From Enterococcus florum (lineage in GTDB: Bacteria; Bacillota; Bacilli; Lactobacillales; Enterococcaceae): a DNA stretch of 64,000 nucleotides. The DNA lies in the NCBI RefSeq assembly GCF_004309355.1, contig NZ_BJCC01000031.1, forward strand, positions 62,001 to 126,000. The letters run 5' to 3'. Below, in pieces: positions 25,592-34,537 of this stretch; the stretch's first letter is position 1, and each line of letters opens with the position of its first letter. Position numbers and translations under genes: made by a program. Below the pieces are notes generated by a model. It saw nothing but the letters and a program-made list of their open reading frames with translations, did no database searches and was not told where the DNA came from.

Positions 25592-27283
25592 ATGGCAATT
25601 GTTGGAATAGATTTAGGAACGTCCAATAGCTTGGTTACCTATTGGAATGGCACAGAGGTGGAGTTGATCAAGAGCCGGTTCGGACAGACGTTGACACCTT
25701 CTGTCGTCGGTTTAGATGACAATGGGGAAATTTTGATCGGCGAAATTGCCAAAGAACGCTTGATCAGCCATCCACAATTGACAGCGGCTGCATTTAAGCG
25801 CTTTATGGGGACGGAAAAAGAATACCACTTAGGGAGTCACACTTTTACGCCGATCGAATTGTCTTCGCTGATCCTCAGCAGTTTGAAAGAGGATGCTGAG
25901 TTGTTTTTAAACGAATCCTGTGAGGAGGTCGTCATCAGCGTGCCGGCGTATTTTAACAATACTCAACGGGAAGCCACGATGGAGGCGGCTAGACTAGCTG
26001 GAATGAAGGTGCTCAATCTGCTCAGTGAGCCGACAGCGGCAGCAATGGCTTACGGTCTGCATAGAGAAGAGGATCTGTCGATATTAGTCATTGATCTAGG
26101 CGGCGGCACTTTTGATGTATCGCTATTGGAAATGTTTGAAGGCATCATGCAGGTCGAAGCAATCGCTGGAGACAATCAGTTGGGTGGGGAAGATTTTACG
26201 CAATTGATCGTCAAGGATTGCTTGAACAAAAACCAGCTGCTGGATGAAATGCTGACGGCTGAAGTCTATTCGGTGCTATACCAAAAGGCAGAGATGCTCA
26301 AAAAGGAGCTGGCTATTCAGTTCAGCACTTCCTTTGAGTTTGAGATTGGTGATGCGAGTTACTGCTATGAGCTGACAAAGCAAGCCTATGAACACTTATG
26401 CGAACCGCTGCTGACCAAGATGCGTTTTCCGATCGGACGTGTGCTGAATGATGGCAATACAGCGATCGAAGAGATCGACCGGGTGATCTTGATCGGCGGG
26501 GCCACGAAGGACCCCGTGGTTCGAAATTTTCTGTCCAAGCTCTTGAAGACGATTCCTTATACTTCGATCAATCCCGATGAAGCAGTCGGCGTAGGTGCAG
26601 GAATCCAAACGGCGTTGAAGAAAGACCGCAGCATGGTTTCAGAAATGATGCTGACGGACGTATGCGCCCATTCTCTAGGGGTCGAATGTGTGCAAAATTT
26701 TGGCTCAAAAATGATTGGCGGACTTTTTTCACCAATCATTGAACGCAACACGACGATTCCCGTCAGCAAGGTCAAGACCTTCTACAGTATTTATGACCAG
26801 CAGGAAAAAATTTGTTTTTCAATTTTTCAAGGGGAAAGTCCACACGTCAAAGACAATTTAAAAATTGGTGAAATGGAGATCTCGATCCCTAAAGCACCGA
26901 AAGGGTATCCTGTAGAATGTCGGTTCACGTATGATTCAAATGGACTGCTGGAGGTGCTTTTGACGATCAAAGATACGGGGAAGACGCACCAGCTGATCAT
27001 CGAAGAATCTCCTGGAACACTAAGCGAAGCGGATATTCGAGCCAGTCTAAAAAAATTAGAGGCTTTGAAGATCCATCCGCGGGATCGGGCAGAAAATCGG
27101 TTGTTGCTGGCGCGGCTGGAACGGCTCTATGCAGAAACGACTGGAGAAACCAGAGAACACGTTCAACAGCTGTTGTTTCGTTTTGAAGCGGTACTGGAAA
27201 AACAAGAAGTGCATCAGACCAAAAAAGCAGCCAGTGAATTGACGAAAACCCTTGCTGAATTAGAAAAAGGCTTGTGGCTATGA
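25592..27283 (+). CDS. HscC-like Hsp70 chaperone
   Basis: The 563-residue protein is a complete Hsp70: ATPase motifs GIDLGTSNSLVTYW, FNNTQREATMEAARLAG, EPTAAAMAYG and DLGGGTFDVSLLE, and a substrate domain after residue 355. It is shorter than DnaK (about 610) and lacks the extended lid tail, like HscC of E. coli. Housekeeping dnaK sits with grpE and dnaJ elsewhere in genomes of this group; this copy is paired instead with a membrane J protein, overlapping by four bases (ATGA). The start at 25592 follows AAGGGAG. The paired genes suggest a dedicated chaperone for a membrane or envelope client. Confidence 0.88.
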   Translation: MAIVGIDLGTSNSLVTYWNGTEVELIKSRFGQTLTPSVVGLDDNGEILIGEIAKERLISHPQLTAAAFKRFMGTEKEYHLGSHTFTPIELSSLILSSLKEDAELFLNESCEEVVISVPAYFNNTQREATMEAARLAGMKVLNLLSEPTAAAMAYGLHREEDLSILVIDLGGGTFDVSLLEMFEGIMQVEAIAGDNQLGGEDFTQLIVKDCLNKNQLLDEMLTAEVYSVLYQKAEMLKKELAIQFSTSFEFEIGDASYCYELTKQAYEHLCEPLLTKMRFPIGRVLNDGNTAIEEIDRVILIGGATKDPVVRNFLSKLLKTIPYTSINPDEAVGVGAGIQTALKKDRSMVSEMMLTDVCAHSLGVECVQNFGSKMIGGLFSPIIERNTTIPVSKVKTFYSIYDQQEKICFSIFQGESPHVKDNLKIGEMEISIPKAPKGYPVECRFTYDSNGLLEVLLTIKDTGKTHQLIIEESPGTLSEADIRASLKKLEALKIHPRDRAENRLLLARLERLYAETTGETREHVQQLLFRFEAVLEKQEVHQTKKAASELTKTLAELEKGLWL

Positions 27284-29328
27284 ATATCTGGGAGCTTTTA
27301 GAGATCGAAAAAACGCAGGAAATCAAACAAATCAAAAAGGCTTATGCAAAAAAGCTGAAGCAGATCGTTCCTGATGAACAGCCGGCAGAATTTCAACAGC
27401 TGAAGGAGGCCTTTGACCGAGCTGTTGAACTGGCCAAAGGCAGTGGACAAATAGATCAAGTTTATCCCTCAGAGCGCAGAACACCGGTCGAACGGCTGGA
27501 ACCTGAAGAAACAGTAGACGATTCTTTCATGCATAAGGTGCAGCAGTTTCTGCGAGAGTGTGCGTATTTTGATGATTTGGCTGCGTGGAAATACCTGCTG
27601 AAAGATCAAACCAGCTGGTCGATCCAAGAATTTATCAATAACACTTGTTATATCCAAGAGCTGCTGCTCGAACATTTCCAATTTTTAGACAAATCGATTA
27701 TCGTTTTATTGATGGACACGTTTCAGTTAAATGATTTAGAGGAAGAACTAAAAGATGATTCTTTAGTGCTGCCGTACTTTCTTCATATGCGCCAGACGAT
27801 ACTCTCGGAGCCTGAATTTTCCTTTGCTTTATGGCGCGAACTGCCGGTGAATGACCGCTTGAATTATTTTACCTATCGCAGAGAATATCTCGATCTCCTG
27901 AACCAGAGTCGAGACAATCCGCTTCTTTTTAAAGAGATCGAACACAAGGTTGAGCAAATTTTTCAACAGGATGGCGATTTTTTAGTATTGCGAGCATTTA
28001 ATCAGCTGATCAAGGTCCACGGGGATCTGGATCAGCAGGACAGCTATCAACAGGTATCCGATTTGCTGGAACAAGCCAGCTGTCAGCCTTACCGAAGTGA
28101 CAAATTAGCCTTTTTCCTAACGACGTATCTCCGAGTCTGGAAAACCCATGAACTAACAGACAGGGACCTTGAGCTGCTGCAAAAGGAAACCTATTTATTA
28201 CCTGCAACGTGGCGCCCTTTATTGATGGGAATGCTTTTTTGGAAAGCCGATTTGCCTTCACTGGTCATTCCTCAGTGGAAAAAACTGTCCAAAGAACACT
28301 ATTTAATGATTCGTCCCTTTTTCAGGAAGGTACAGCGCCAGCTAGATCGAACGGAGCAGCGGGAATTGACTCAGAACACACGTTATTATGATCCTAAACC
28401 TTATGTGCCGCCGAAAAGAAAGCGAAAAATTTCTTGGGAGATTTTGCTGGCGATATGTGTTCTGCTCTCTGTGTTCGGTGCATTTATGCGCTATCAGGAT
28501 CGACAGGAAAGTCGCAATGCTTTCGATCCGAAGACGCTGCAAAAACCACCGCTGATCGATCAATCCAACGTCAATGAGCTGCAGAAAAAGGCGGAAGAAA
28601 CCTTCGCTGCTAAAGCTTTGATCAGTGAAGATGCCGATCCCGCTCAACGAATGATCTACTATTTTTTTTGCCAAGAGGATCAGGCAGAGCGACAAACCTT
28701 TATCAATGAGTATGTGGCGGAGGAAGCAGTTCCCTTGATGCAGCAGCATTTGGCTGATCCTGCCGCTTACCCGGAAGCAAAGCGCTATGACTTCTCCTTT
28801 GAAACGGATCGCACAAGTACAGATGGGCTTTGCAAAGCGGTCTCCTATAATGAAGAAAACCTGCTGATCGTCAAACTAAATGACGAGGAAAAAATCATTG
28901 ATGTTCTGGGGACTGGTTGGCATGAACTAGAGCCGCAGCATTATGAGGCACTGTTGAAGGACATTAATGTTCGGCCATTGCACTCGCTGAACTTCTTCTT
29001 TTCACGCTATTTGCCTAGTGAAGACCGCAAAACGGTGGTGGACACTTATCCGCAATACGTAACCGAAGAACTGCGAACAGAATTGGAAAAAAGAGCAGCC
29101 GACAAACCCGTCAAAAAATACGGGAGCGGGACTTGGCAGCTCAGCGAAGTAGATGGACAACGCTATTTTGTAATTAATGATGAAAACGATGAGCCTGCGA
29201 TGATCTTGACGATGGATAACTACGGTCGGATTGATCATGTTTATTTAGACGGCTGGGAAAAAATGGATCAGAAAACAGTCAAGCGAATATTGGATCACTG
29301 CGAAGAGGACAAGATCGGTATTTTTTAA
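27280..29328 (+). CDS. Membrane J-domain protein, DjlB/DjlC-like
   Basis: The 682-residue protein opens with a J-like domain (residues 1-55: WELLEIEKTQEIKQIKKAY, then LKEAFDRAV). The diagnostic HPD is changed to VPD (QIVPDEQP). A long helical region, a membrane segment near residues 382-402, and a C-terminal domain of about 280 residues follow. Placement after an Hsp70 gene with a four-base ATGA overlap strongly suggests that the two are partners, as HscC with DjlB and DjlC. The outer domain is unfamiliar and would be on the extracellular side if the N-terminus is inside, so its client may be at the membrane. Confidence 0.8.
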   Translation: MNIWELLEIEKTQEIKQIKKAYAKKLKQIVPDEQPAEFQQLKEAFDRAVELAKGSGQIDQVYPSERRTPVERLEPEETVDDSFMHKVQQFLRECAYFDDLAAWKYLLKDQTSWSIQEFINNTCYIQELLLEHFQFLDKSIIVLLMDTFQLNDLEEELKDDSLVLPYFLHMRQTILSEPEFSFALWRELPVNDRLNYFTYRREYLDLLNQSRDNPLLFKEIEHKVEQIFQQDGDFLVLRAFNQLIKVHGDLDQQDSYQQVSDLLEQASCQPYRSDKLAFFLTTYLRVWKTHELTDRDLELLQKETYLLPATWRPLLMGMLFWKADLPSLVIPQWKKLSKEHYLMIRPFFRKVQRQLDRTEQRELTQNTRYYDPKPYVPPKRKRKISWEILLAICVLLSVFGAFMRYQDRQESRNAFDPKTLQKPPLIDQSNVNELQKKAEETFAAKALISEDADPAQRMIYYFFCQEDQAERQTFINEYVAEEAVPLMQQHLADPAAYPEAKRYDFSFETDRTSTDGLCKAVSYNEENLLIVKLNDEEKIIDVLGTGWHELEPQHYEALLKDINVRPLHSLNFFFSRYLPSEDRKTVVDTYPQYVTEELRTELEKRAADKPVKKYGSGTWQLSEVDGQRYFVINDENDEPAMILTMDNYGRIDHVYLDGWEKMDQKTVKRILDHCEEDKIGIF

Positions 29329-29487
29329 GCAGGGCGAGCCATTTCTCAGTAATAGCTGACAGTTGTTTTACTTATGTATCTGCCTTATACTGAAACCAAC
29401 AAGAAAGGAAGAAAAACAGATGATCGCACACAAAAGAGCGGGATTCCATGTAGTTTAGAACCAATCAATTACATGGAGGAAAAAAAG

Positions 29488-30231
29488 ATGAATAACGTAT
29501 ATGATAATGAAGATTTTTTTGAGAAGTACAGCCAAATGTCACGTAGCAAGCAAGGCTTAGAAGGGGCTGGCGAATGGCGCACCTTGGAAAAGCTGCTGCC
29601 GGATTTTAATGGAAAACGGGTGCTTGATCTCGGCTGCGGATACGGCTGGCACTGTATCTATGCAGCAGAACATGGGGCAAAATCAGTCGTCGGGGTGGAT
29701 ATTTCCAGCAGGATGCTGGAGGTGGCCCGTGAAAAAACACCGTTTGAGAGTGTTACTTATGTACAGGGCAGTATCGATGCGCTGGACTTTCCCGCAGATC
29801 AGTTCGACATTGTACTCAGTTCTCTGGCCTTTCATTATTTGCCATCGTTTGAGAAAATTGCCCAGCAGGTCCATGCCTATTTAAGCGAAGGTGGCCGCTT
29901 TGTCTTTTCAGTCGAGCATCCGATCTTTACGGCAAACGGAAACCAAGATTGGGTCTACGATGAAAAGGGTGAGATCCAATACTTTCCGGTAGATCGCTAC
30001 TTCTACGAGGGAGAACGCTCAGCACATTTTCTCGGCAGTGAGGTGACCAAATACCACAAAACCTTGACCACCTATTTGGATGGCTTGCTCACCAATGGTT
30101 TTCGGATCGATCGCCTGGTGGAGCCTATGCCACCGGAAGACATGTGGTCAATTCCTGGCATGAAGGATGAGATGCGGCGTCCAATGATGCTGATTGTTTC
30201 AGCAACTAATTTGAAATCGCCGCTTGTCTAA
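29488..30231 (+). CDS. Class I SAM-dependent methyltransferase
   Basis: This 247-residue protein has the class I fold signature: motif I RVLDLGCGYGWHCIYAA, the acidic end of strand 2 (VVGVDIS), and FDIVLSSLAFHYL. It resembles the small UbiE/methyltransf-11 group. The start at 29488 follows ATGGAGGAAAAAAAG; the longer frame from 29374 includes a poorly conserved stretch. Its substrate cannot be told. A large hairpin follows 93 bases downstream of the stop. Confidence 0.85.
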   Translation: MNNVYDNEDFFEKYSQMSRSKQGLEGAGEWRTLEKLLPDFNGKRVLDLGCGYGWHCIYAAEHGAKSVVGVDISSRMLEVAREKTPFESVTYVQGSIDALDFPADQFDIVLSSLAFHYLPSFEKIAQQVHAYLSEGGRFVFSVEHPIFTANGNQDWVYDEKGEIQYFPVDRYFYEGERSAHFLGSEVTKYHKTLTTYLDGLLTNGFRIDRLVEPMPPEDMWSIPGMKDEMRRPMMLIVSATNLKSPLV

Positions 30232-30323
30232 GCAGACGCTGTGATGTAGACTTAATAGTGACAACAAGTGAGGGAGTGTTTTTGTCCGGCGCACTATTCA
30301 TTACGTAATCAAGTAATTTAGTG

Positions 30324-30421
30324 AAACGTGGAAAAGAAGTCTGAAGGCAAATAAACTGAAAAATTCATGGTTGAATTCAGTTTATTTGTAGTGTTCAGAA
30401 GTTCTTTTTCACGTTTTTTTT
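30324..30421 (+). terminator. Very long near-perfect hairpin ending in a T run
   Basis: AAACGTG, AAAAGAA, TCTGAA and AAATAAACTGAA on the left arm each pair in order with TTCAGTTTATTT, TTCAGA, TTCTTTT and CACGTTT on the right, about 32 pairs in total, with small internal loops. Seven or more T residues close it. It can act as a terminator, but its length is more like that of a small repeat element. Confidence 0.7.
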
Positions 30422-30469
30422 GCTGTGGAAAAGAGTGTTGCCTGCATGTAGGAGAGGAAGGAAGAAAAA

Positions 30470-31300
30470 ATGAGATTGAATGAGTTAGAAAAGAACATCC
30501 CTTTGTTTGCCAAGAGTCAGGATACGATTTGGACAGATCCGTATATCAGCCAACGCATGCTGGAGGCTCATTTAAAAGAAACAGAGGAAGGAGCGACCCG
30601 AAACGTGGCTTTCGTTCAACGCTCCGTAGAGTGGTTTGCGGCTAAATTTCCGCCAGCTGAATACCCCAACCTGCTGGACTTAGGCTGCGGACCGGGTATT
30701 TATGCGGAACGTTTTTATGAGAAGGGCTATTCGGTGACAGGGATTGATTTTTCCGAAGTCAGTATTGCGTACGCCAAAAAATCTGCCGCCCAAAAACAGC
30801 ACGCGATCACGTACTTAGCCGCAGATTATTTAAGCACTTCCTTACAAGAAAATACTTACGATTTGATCGTTTTGATCTATTGTGATCTAGGGGTCTTGTC
30901 GCACACAGAACGCAGGCAGCTGTTGACAGCCGCCTATCGCGCGTTGAGACCGGGTGGGAAGTTGGTGTTTGATGTTTTTACTCCTGTTCGATATGCCGAT
31001 TTTCGGGCATTTCGCAGCTGGCAAGTTGAGCAAAACAGCTTTTGGAGCGAGACCGCATGTTTGCGGCTGCAGGAAAATTGCAGCTATCCACAGGAAAATA
31101 CCTATTTGGAACGACACGACCTGCTGTACCAAAATAGCCATAAGACGTTTTTTATTTGGGAGACGGTCTTTGAACCAGAAACCTTGGAAAAGGAGTTGAG
31201 TCAAACGGGCTACCAATCTATTGAACGCTTCTCGTCCATTGCGGGAGATAACTGGCAGGATCAATCAGAGGTGGCCTGCTTTTCAGCCTCAAAACAATGA
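30470..31300 (+). CDS. Class I SAM-dependent methyltransferase (second)
   Basis: The 276-residue protein has motif I LLDLGCGPGIYAERF near residue 68, strand 2 VTGIDFS, and the motif IV/V region YDLIVLIYCDLGVLS, then RALRPGGKLVFDVF. It is not a close copy of the methyltransferase before it. GGAGAGGAAGGAAGAAAAA precedes the ATG. Its last 40 bases overlap the end of the convergent peptidase gene. The substrate is unknown. Confidence 0.85.
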   Translation: MRLNELEKNIPLFAKSQDTIWTDPYISQRMLEAHLKETEEGATRNVAFVQRSVEWFAAKFPPAEYPNLLDLGCGPGIYAERFYEKGYSVTGIDFSEVSIAYAKKSAAQKQHAITYLAADYLSTSLQENTYDLIVLIYCDLGVLSHTERRQLLTAAYRALRPGGKLVFDVFTPVRYADFRAFRSWQVEQNSFWSETACLRLQENCSYPQENTYLERHDLLYQNSHKTFFIWETVFEPETLEKELSQTGYQSIERFSSIAGDNWQDQSEVACFSASKQ

Positions 31301-31992
31301 GATAAAAAGGCTTGCAGCAGGAGCTGATTTTCTTTCGTATCTGGTGCAAAGAATTCCGGGTGCCATTGAACGGCTAGAGCGAACGTTCGGTCTGGCAGAT
31401 AGATTGCTTCCACCAAGCCATCCTCTGCCAAGGCGGTGACGGTCAGCTGGCTGCCGATTTCCTTGATCCCCTGATGGTGGTAACTGTTTACTCCCAATGT
31501 GGTTTTTCCAAATAGCTCAGCCAGCAAGGTCCCTTCTATCAATTGCACATCATGTTGCTGTCGATCATAAGGGGCCTGCATCTGATGGTTCAGCTGAGAT
31601 GGTTTTTCCGTTGGCAAGTCTTGATACAAGGTTCCGCCAGCAATGACATTCAGCAGTTGAGCTCCGCGGCAGATCCCTAACAGCGGTTTGTCCAGCTCGA
31701 TGGCTTTTTCCATGCAATAGCAATCCATTGTGTCGCGCAGCCGGTTGGTCTCGCCGCATCGGGAAGACGGCTCTTGATTGTACAGAGCGGGAGTTACATC
31801 ATGACCGCCGGTAAAGAGAAAGCCGTCACAGGTCTCCAGGAAATAATCCAACGTTTTAAGATTATCCGTCAACGGAAGCAGCAACGGGATTCCGCCATTT
31901 TCTTCGATCAAGGCAGGATATCCTGGCAGCATCCACAAGCTTTCTTTTTCACGATCATACAAAGGCATGATGCCGATTACTGGTTTCTTCAT
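31261..31992 (-). CDS. Peptidase C26 / gamma-glutamyl-gamma-aminobutyrate hydrolase family
   Basis: The 243-residue class I glutamine amidotransferase-like protein has nucleophile Cys in LLGICRGAQLLN, and the His-Glu pair in VQWHPEF. Together with the N-terminal PVIGIMPLYDRE these match PuuD-type hydrolases that cut gamma-glutamyl bonds, for instance in putrescine breakdown. The start at 31992 follows ATGGAGGAGCAACCT. No other polyamine gene is next to it; the agmatine cluster is 26 kb away. The 3' end overlaps the methyltransferase gene on the other strand by 40 bases. Confidence 0.85.
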   Translation of the reverse strand: MKKPVIGIMPLYDREKESLWMLPGYPALIEENGGIPLLLPLTDNLKTLDYFLETCDGFLFTGGHDVTPALYNQEPSSRCGETNRLRDTMDCYCMEKAIELDKPLLGICRGAQLLNVIAGGTLYQDLPTEKPSQLNHQMQAPYDRQQHDVQLIEGTLLAELFGKTTLGVNSYHHQGIKEIGSQLTVTALAEDGLVEAIYLPDRTFALAVQWHPEFFAPDTKENQLLLQAFLSHCFEAEKQATSD

Positions 31993-32074
31993 AGGTTGCT
32001 CCTCCATTTATTTTTTATTGTCTATTTTAGGGGATTCATTAGAATTTGTATAGAAAAAATTTAGAGTTTAGAGA

Positions 32075-32111
32075 GAAAAAACGACTGATCAACACGCATC
32101 AGTCGCTTTTT
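32075..32111 (-). terminator. Terminator of the CstR-like gene
   Basis: CGACTGAT and ATCAGTCG pair across an eight-base loop; on the minus strand six T follow. Confidence 0.8.
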
Positions 32112-32112
32112 C

Positions 32113-32373
32113 CTATTTTTTCACAATCATGTCGATCGCTTTTCTAAGTTTTCGTGCTTGTTCTTCGGAGCTTTCTACGGGTTCTTCGAAGCAATGCATC
32201 AAATTTTCAGCAACGATGACTCCCATCACACGATCGATACTGGAGCGAATGGCACTTAGCTGTGTCACGATATCGACACATTCCTGCTCCTCCTCAATCA
32301 TTTTTTGGACCCCGCGGATTTGGCCCTCTGTTCGTTTTAGTCGATTGATGACTTTTTTCTTTTCTGCTGTCAT
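32113..32373 (-). CDS. cstR: CstR-like persulfide-sensing repressor (CsoR family)
   Basis: The 86-residue four-helix repressor has the two conserved thiols Cys32 and Cys61. The CsoR copper-binding His four residues before the second Cys is Asn here (AENLMHC), which argues against a copper sensor and for CstR, which forms di- to tetrasulfide links when persulfides rise. The gene diverges from rhodanese, CoA-disulfide reductase and DsrE-like genes, exactly the sulfur-handling set known to be under CstR in Staphylococcus and E. faecalis. Two operators of the ATACC...GGTAT type lie between. The ribosome site is GAAGGGCA. Confidence 0.87.
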   Translation of the reverse strand: MTAEKKKVINRLKRTEGQIRGVQKMIEEEQECVDIVTQLSAIRSSIDRVMGVIVAENLMHCFEEPVESSEEQARKLRKAIDMIVKK

Positions 32374-32415
32374 TGCCCTTCACGTCTCCTCTGGGTGAGT
32401 CTTTGTCTCAATAAA

Positions 32416-32434
32416 TATACCTCTGGAGGGTATA
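32416..32434. promoter_or_regulatory. CstR-type operator 1
   Basis: TATACCTCTGGAGGGTATA has perfect six-base arms TATACC and GGTATA. It lies between the divergent genes, upstream of the -35 of the rhodanese operon and close to the start of cstR. Confidence 0.7.
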
Positions 32435-32462
32435 ATAATCAAGCAGAATATTTTAACAACTT

Positions 32463-32492
32463 GTTGACAAACAGAGTTGTAAGGCGTTTAAT
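32463..32492 (+). promoter_or_regulatory. Promoter of the persulfide-response operon
   Basis: TTGACA (32463-32468) and TTTAAT (32487-32492) are separated by 18 bases. Confidence 0.65.
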
Positions 32493-32509
32493 ATACCCTG
32501 TAAGGTATT
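32492..32509. promoter_or_regulatory. CstR-type operator 2
   Basis: TATACCCTGTAAGGTATT has arms ATACC and GGTAT and begins at the last base of the -10, so a bound repressor would block initiation. Confidence 0.7.
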
Positions 32510-32528
32510 TTTGGGAAGAGGGAAGCGC

Positions 32529-32849
32529 ATGCTGTCATTTTTTAAAAGGAGTCCAGAGATTTCTATATCTGAATTAAAAGCCTTGTTAAAAGGTAATATT
32601 CCATTCATTGATGTTCGTTCCTTGGATGAATACGCCCTGGGGCATATTAAAGGGGCAAAAAATGTTCCATTGGAGCAGATCGATTCGTTCAACGGAAAAA
32701 AGGAAGCAGCTGTTTATGTCATTTGCCGCTCGGGAATACGCAGCAAACAAGCCGCTGCGTATTTGACGAAAGCGGGTTATCAAGCCGTACATGTTCGTGG
32801 CGGTATGAACCGTTGGGACGAGAAAAGAAAGGGAGGATACGAAAAATGA
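32529..32849 (+). CDS. Single-domain rhodanese sulfurtransferase
   Basis: The 106-residue protein transfers sulfane sulfur through Cys66, in the active-site loop CRSGIRS; the DVRSLDEYALGHIKGA segment is the other rhodanese mark. The ATG at 32529 has AGAGGGAAGCGC upstream. Its stop overlaps the start of the CoA-disulfide reductase gene by four bases (ATGA). It is the first gene of the CstR-controlled operon. Confidence 0.92.
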   Translation: MLSFFKRSPEISISELKALLKGNIPFIDVRSLDEYALGHIKGAKNVPLEQIDSFNGKKEAAVYVICRSGIRSKQAAAYLTKAGYQAVHVRGGMNRWDEKRKGGYEK

Positions 32850-34507
32850 AGATCATTATTGTAGGCGGGGTTGCAGGCGGTATGTCTGCTGCGACTCGGT
32901 TACGGCGTTTGATGGAGGATGCAGAAATTGTCGTGTTTGAGAAGGGGCCGTACGTTTCTTTTGCAAATTGTGGATTGCCTTATTATGTGTCCGGTGAGAT
33001 CGAGGAGAAGGAGCAATTGCTGGTCCAAACACCGGAAAGCCTCAACGCCCGTTTCAATTTGGACGTTCGACCTGAGCATGAGGTGATCGCCATTGATCCA
33101 GACAAGCGAACGGTTACTGTCAGGTACCGTGAGGAAACATTCATCGAATCCTACGACAAATTAATTTTATCCCCTGGTGCCAAACCGTTCATCCCCGCGA
33201 TTGAAGGGATAGCTGAAGCGAAAAATGTTTTTCCCTTGCGAAGTGTCCCTGACCTTGAGAACCTAATAGATTGTTTGGCGCAGAAGCCGAAGCAGGCGGT
33301 GGTGATCGGTGCCGGATTTATTGGGCTGGAGATGGCTGAAAACCTAAAAAACCGCGGATTATCAGTCACAATCGTTGAAAAGGCTCCCCATGTTTTACCA
33401 CCTTTGGACGAAGAAATGGCGGCCTTTGTCCAAAGAGAATTGGAAAAAAACCGAGTTCGAGTGCTCACCTCTCAATCTGCAACAGCGTTCAAGGAACAAG
33501 GGAAAACCATTGTTTTAGAAGATGGGACAGAACTGACTGCGGATGTGACGATTTTATCCGTAGGGGTTCAACCAGAAAATCAATTAGCAAAATCCGCGGG
33601 ACTGGCACTAGGTCTTAAAGGCGGGATAATCGTCGACGAAAACTATCGAACAAGTGATAAACATATTTTTGCTGTTGGGGATGCGATCATTGTCAAACAG
33701 CAAATAACTGGCGAGGATACAATGATTGCTTTGGCATCACCCGCAAATCGTCAAGGAAGACAAGTTGCCGATGTGATTGCCGGGTTGCCAAGAAGAAATC
33801 AAGGGAGTATCGGAACGGCGATCGTACGAACCTTTGCGTTGACCGCTGCCTCTACAGGCTTGAATGAACGAGCAGCCAAGCAGGCAGGCCTATCTTATCA
33901 AGTCATCCATACCACCGGGAAGGATCACGCAGGATATTATCCCGGAGCCACCGATGTGACACTGAAAATGATTTTTGATCCAACGACAGGTGAAATCTAT
34001 GGCGCACAAGGAGCAGGAGCAAAAGGTGTCGACAAGCGCATCGATATTTTGGCGACTATGATCAAAACCAAAGCTACGATTTTTGATCTTCCTGAATTAG
34101 AGCTGACCTATGCTCCTCCTTTTGGTTCAGCCAAAGATCCGGTAAATATGCTGGGTTATGCCGCGATGAATCTAGCTGAGGGGTTGAGCCAGTCGATCCA
34201 ATGGCATCAACTATCTGAGGAGCTGGCAAAGGGGAAAATCTTATTAGACGTTCGTAATCCAGAAGAAATTGCGGAAGGCCGGTTTAAGACATTCATATCT
34301 ATCCCGTTGAGTCAGCTGAGAGAACGTATGGCAGAACTAGATCCGCACAAGCAATACATCGTCAGCTGCCACAGCGGCTTAAGAAGCTATATTGCAGAGC
34401 GGATCTTGAAACAATCCGGCTTTCAGGTCGAAAATTTAGATGGTGCTTTTTCACTTTATCAAGTTGTCAAACCAGAGGAAATCAAGTACATTGAAGAGAA
34501 GAGCTGA
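32846..34507 (+). CDS. CoA-disulfide/CoA-persulfide reductase with rhodanese domain
   Basis: This 553-residue flavoenzyme has an FAD motif at the start (IIIVGGVAGGMSAA), the single redox Cys42 in SFANCGLPYY, an NAD(P)H motif near residue 150 (VVIGAGFIGLEMAE), and a C-terminal rhodanese domain with Cys508 in SCHSGLRS. This arrangement is that of CoADR-Rhd/CoAPR enzymes that reduce CoA disulfide or persulfide. Overlap with the rhodanese gene and CstR operators upstream support persulfide clearance as its role. The start follows GGGAGGATACGAAAA. Confidence 0.93.
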   Translation: MKIIIVGGVAGGMSAATRLRRLMEDAEIVVFEKGPYVSFANCGLPYYVSGEIEEKEQLLVQTPESLNARFNLDVRPEHEVIAIDPDKRTVTVRYREETFIESYDKLILSPGAKPFIPAIEGIAEAKNVFPLRSVPDLENLIDCLAQKPKQAVVIGAGFIGLEMAENLKNRGLSVTIVEKAPHVLPPLDEEMAAFVQRELEKNRVRVLTSQSATAFKEQGKTIVLEDGTELTADVTILSVGVQPENQLAKSAGLALGLKGGIIVDENYRTSDKHIFAVGDAIIVKQQITGEDTMIALASPANRQGRQVADVIAGLPRRNQGSIGTAIVRTFALTAASTGLNERAAKQAGLSYQVIHTTGKDHAGYYPGATDVTLKMIFDPTTGEIYGAQGAGAKGVDKRIDILATMIKTKATIFDLPELELTYAPPFGSAKDPVNMLGYAAMNLAEGLSQSIQWHQLSEELAKGKILLDVRNPEEIAEGRFKTFISIPLSQLRERMAELDPHKQYIVSCHSGLRSYIAERILKQSGFQVENLDGAFSLYQVVKPEEIKYIEEKS

Positions 34508-34537
34508 ACCGGCACAATAAGATAAGGAGGAAAAGCA

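Noticed and set aside
32113-32373. CsoR copper repressor
   Set aside because: The His needed for copper binding is Asn, and the neighbours are sulfur enzymes with no copper pump.
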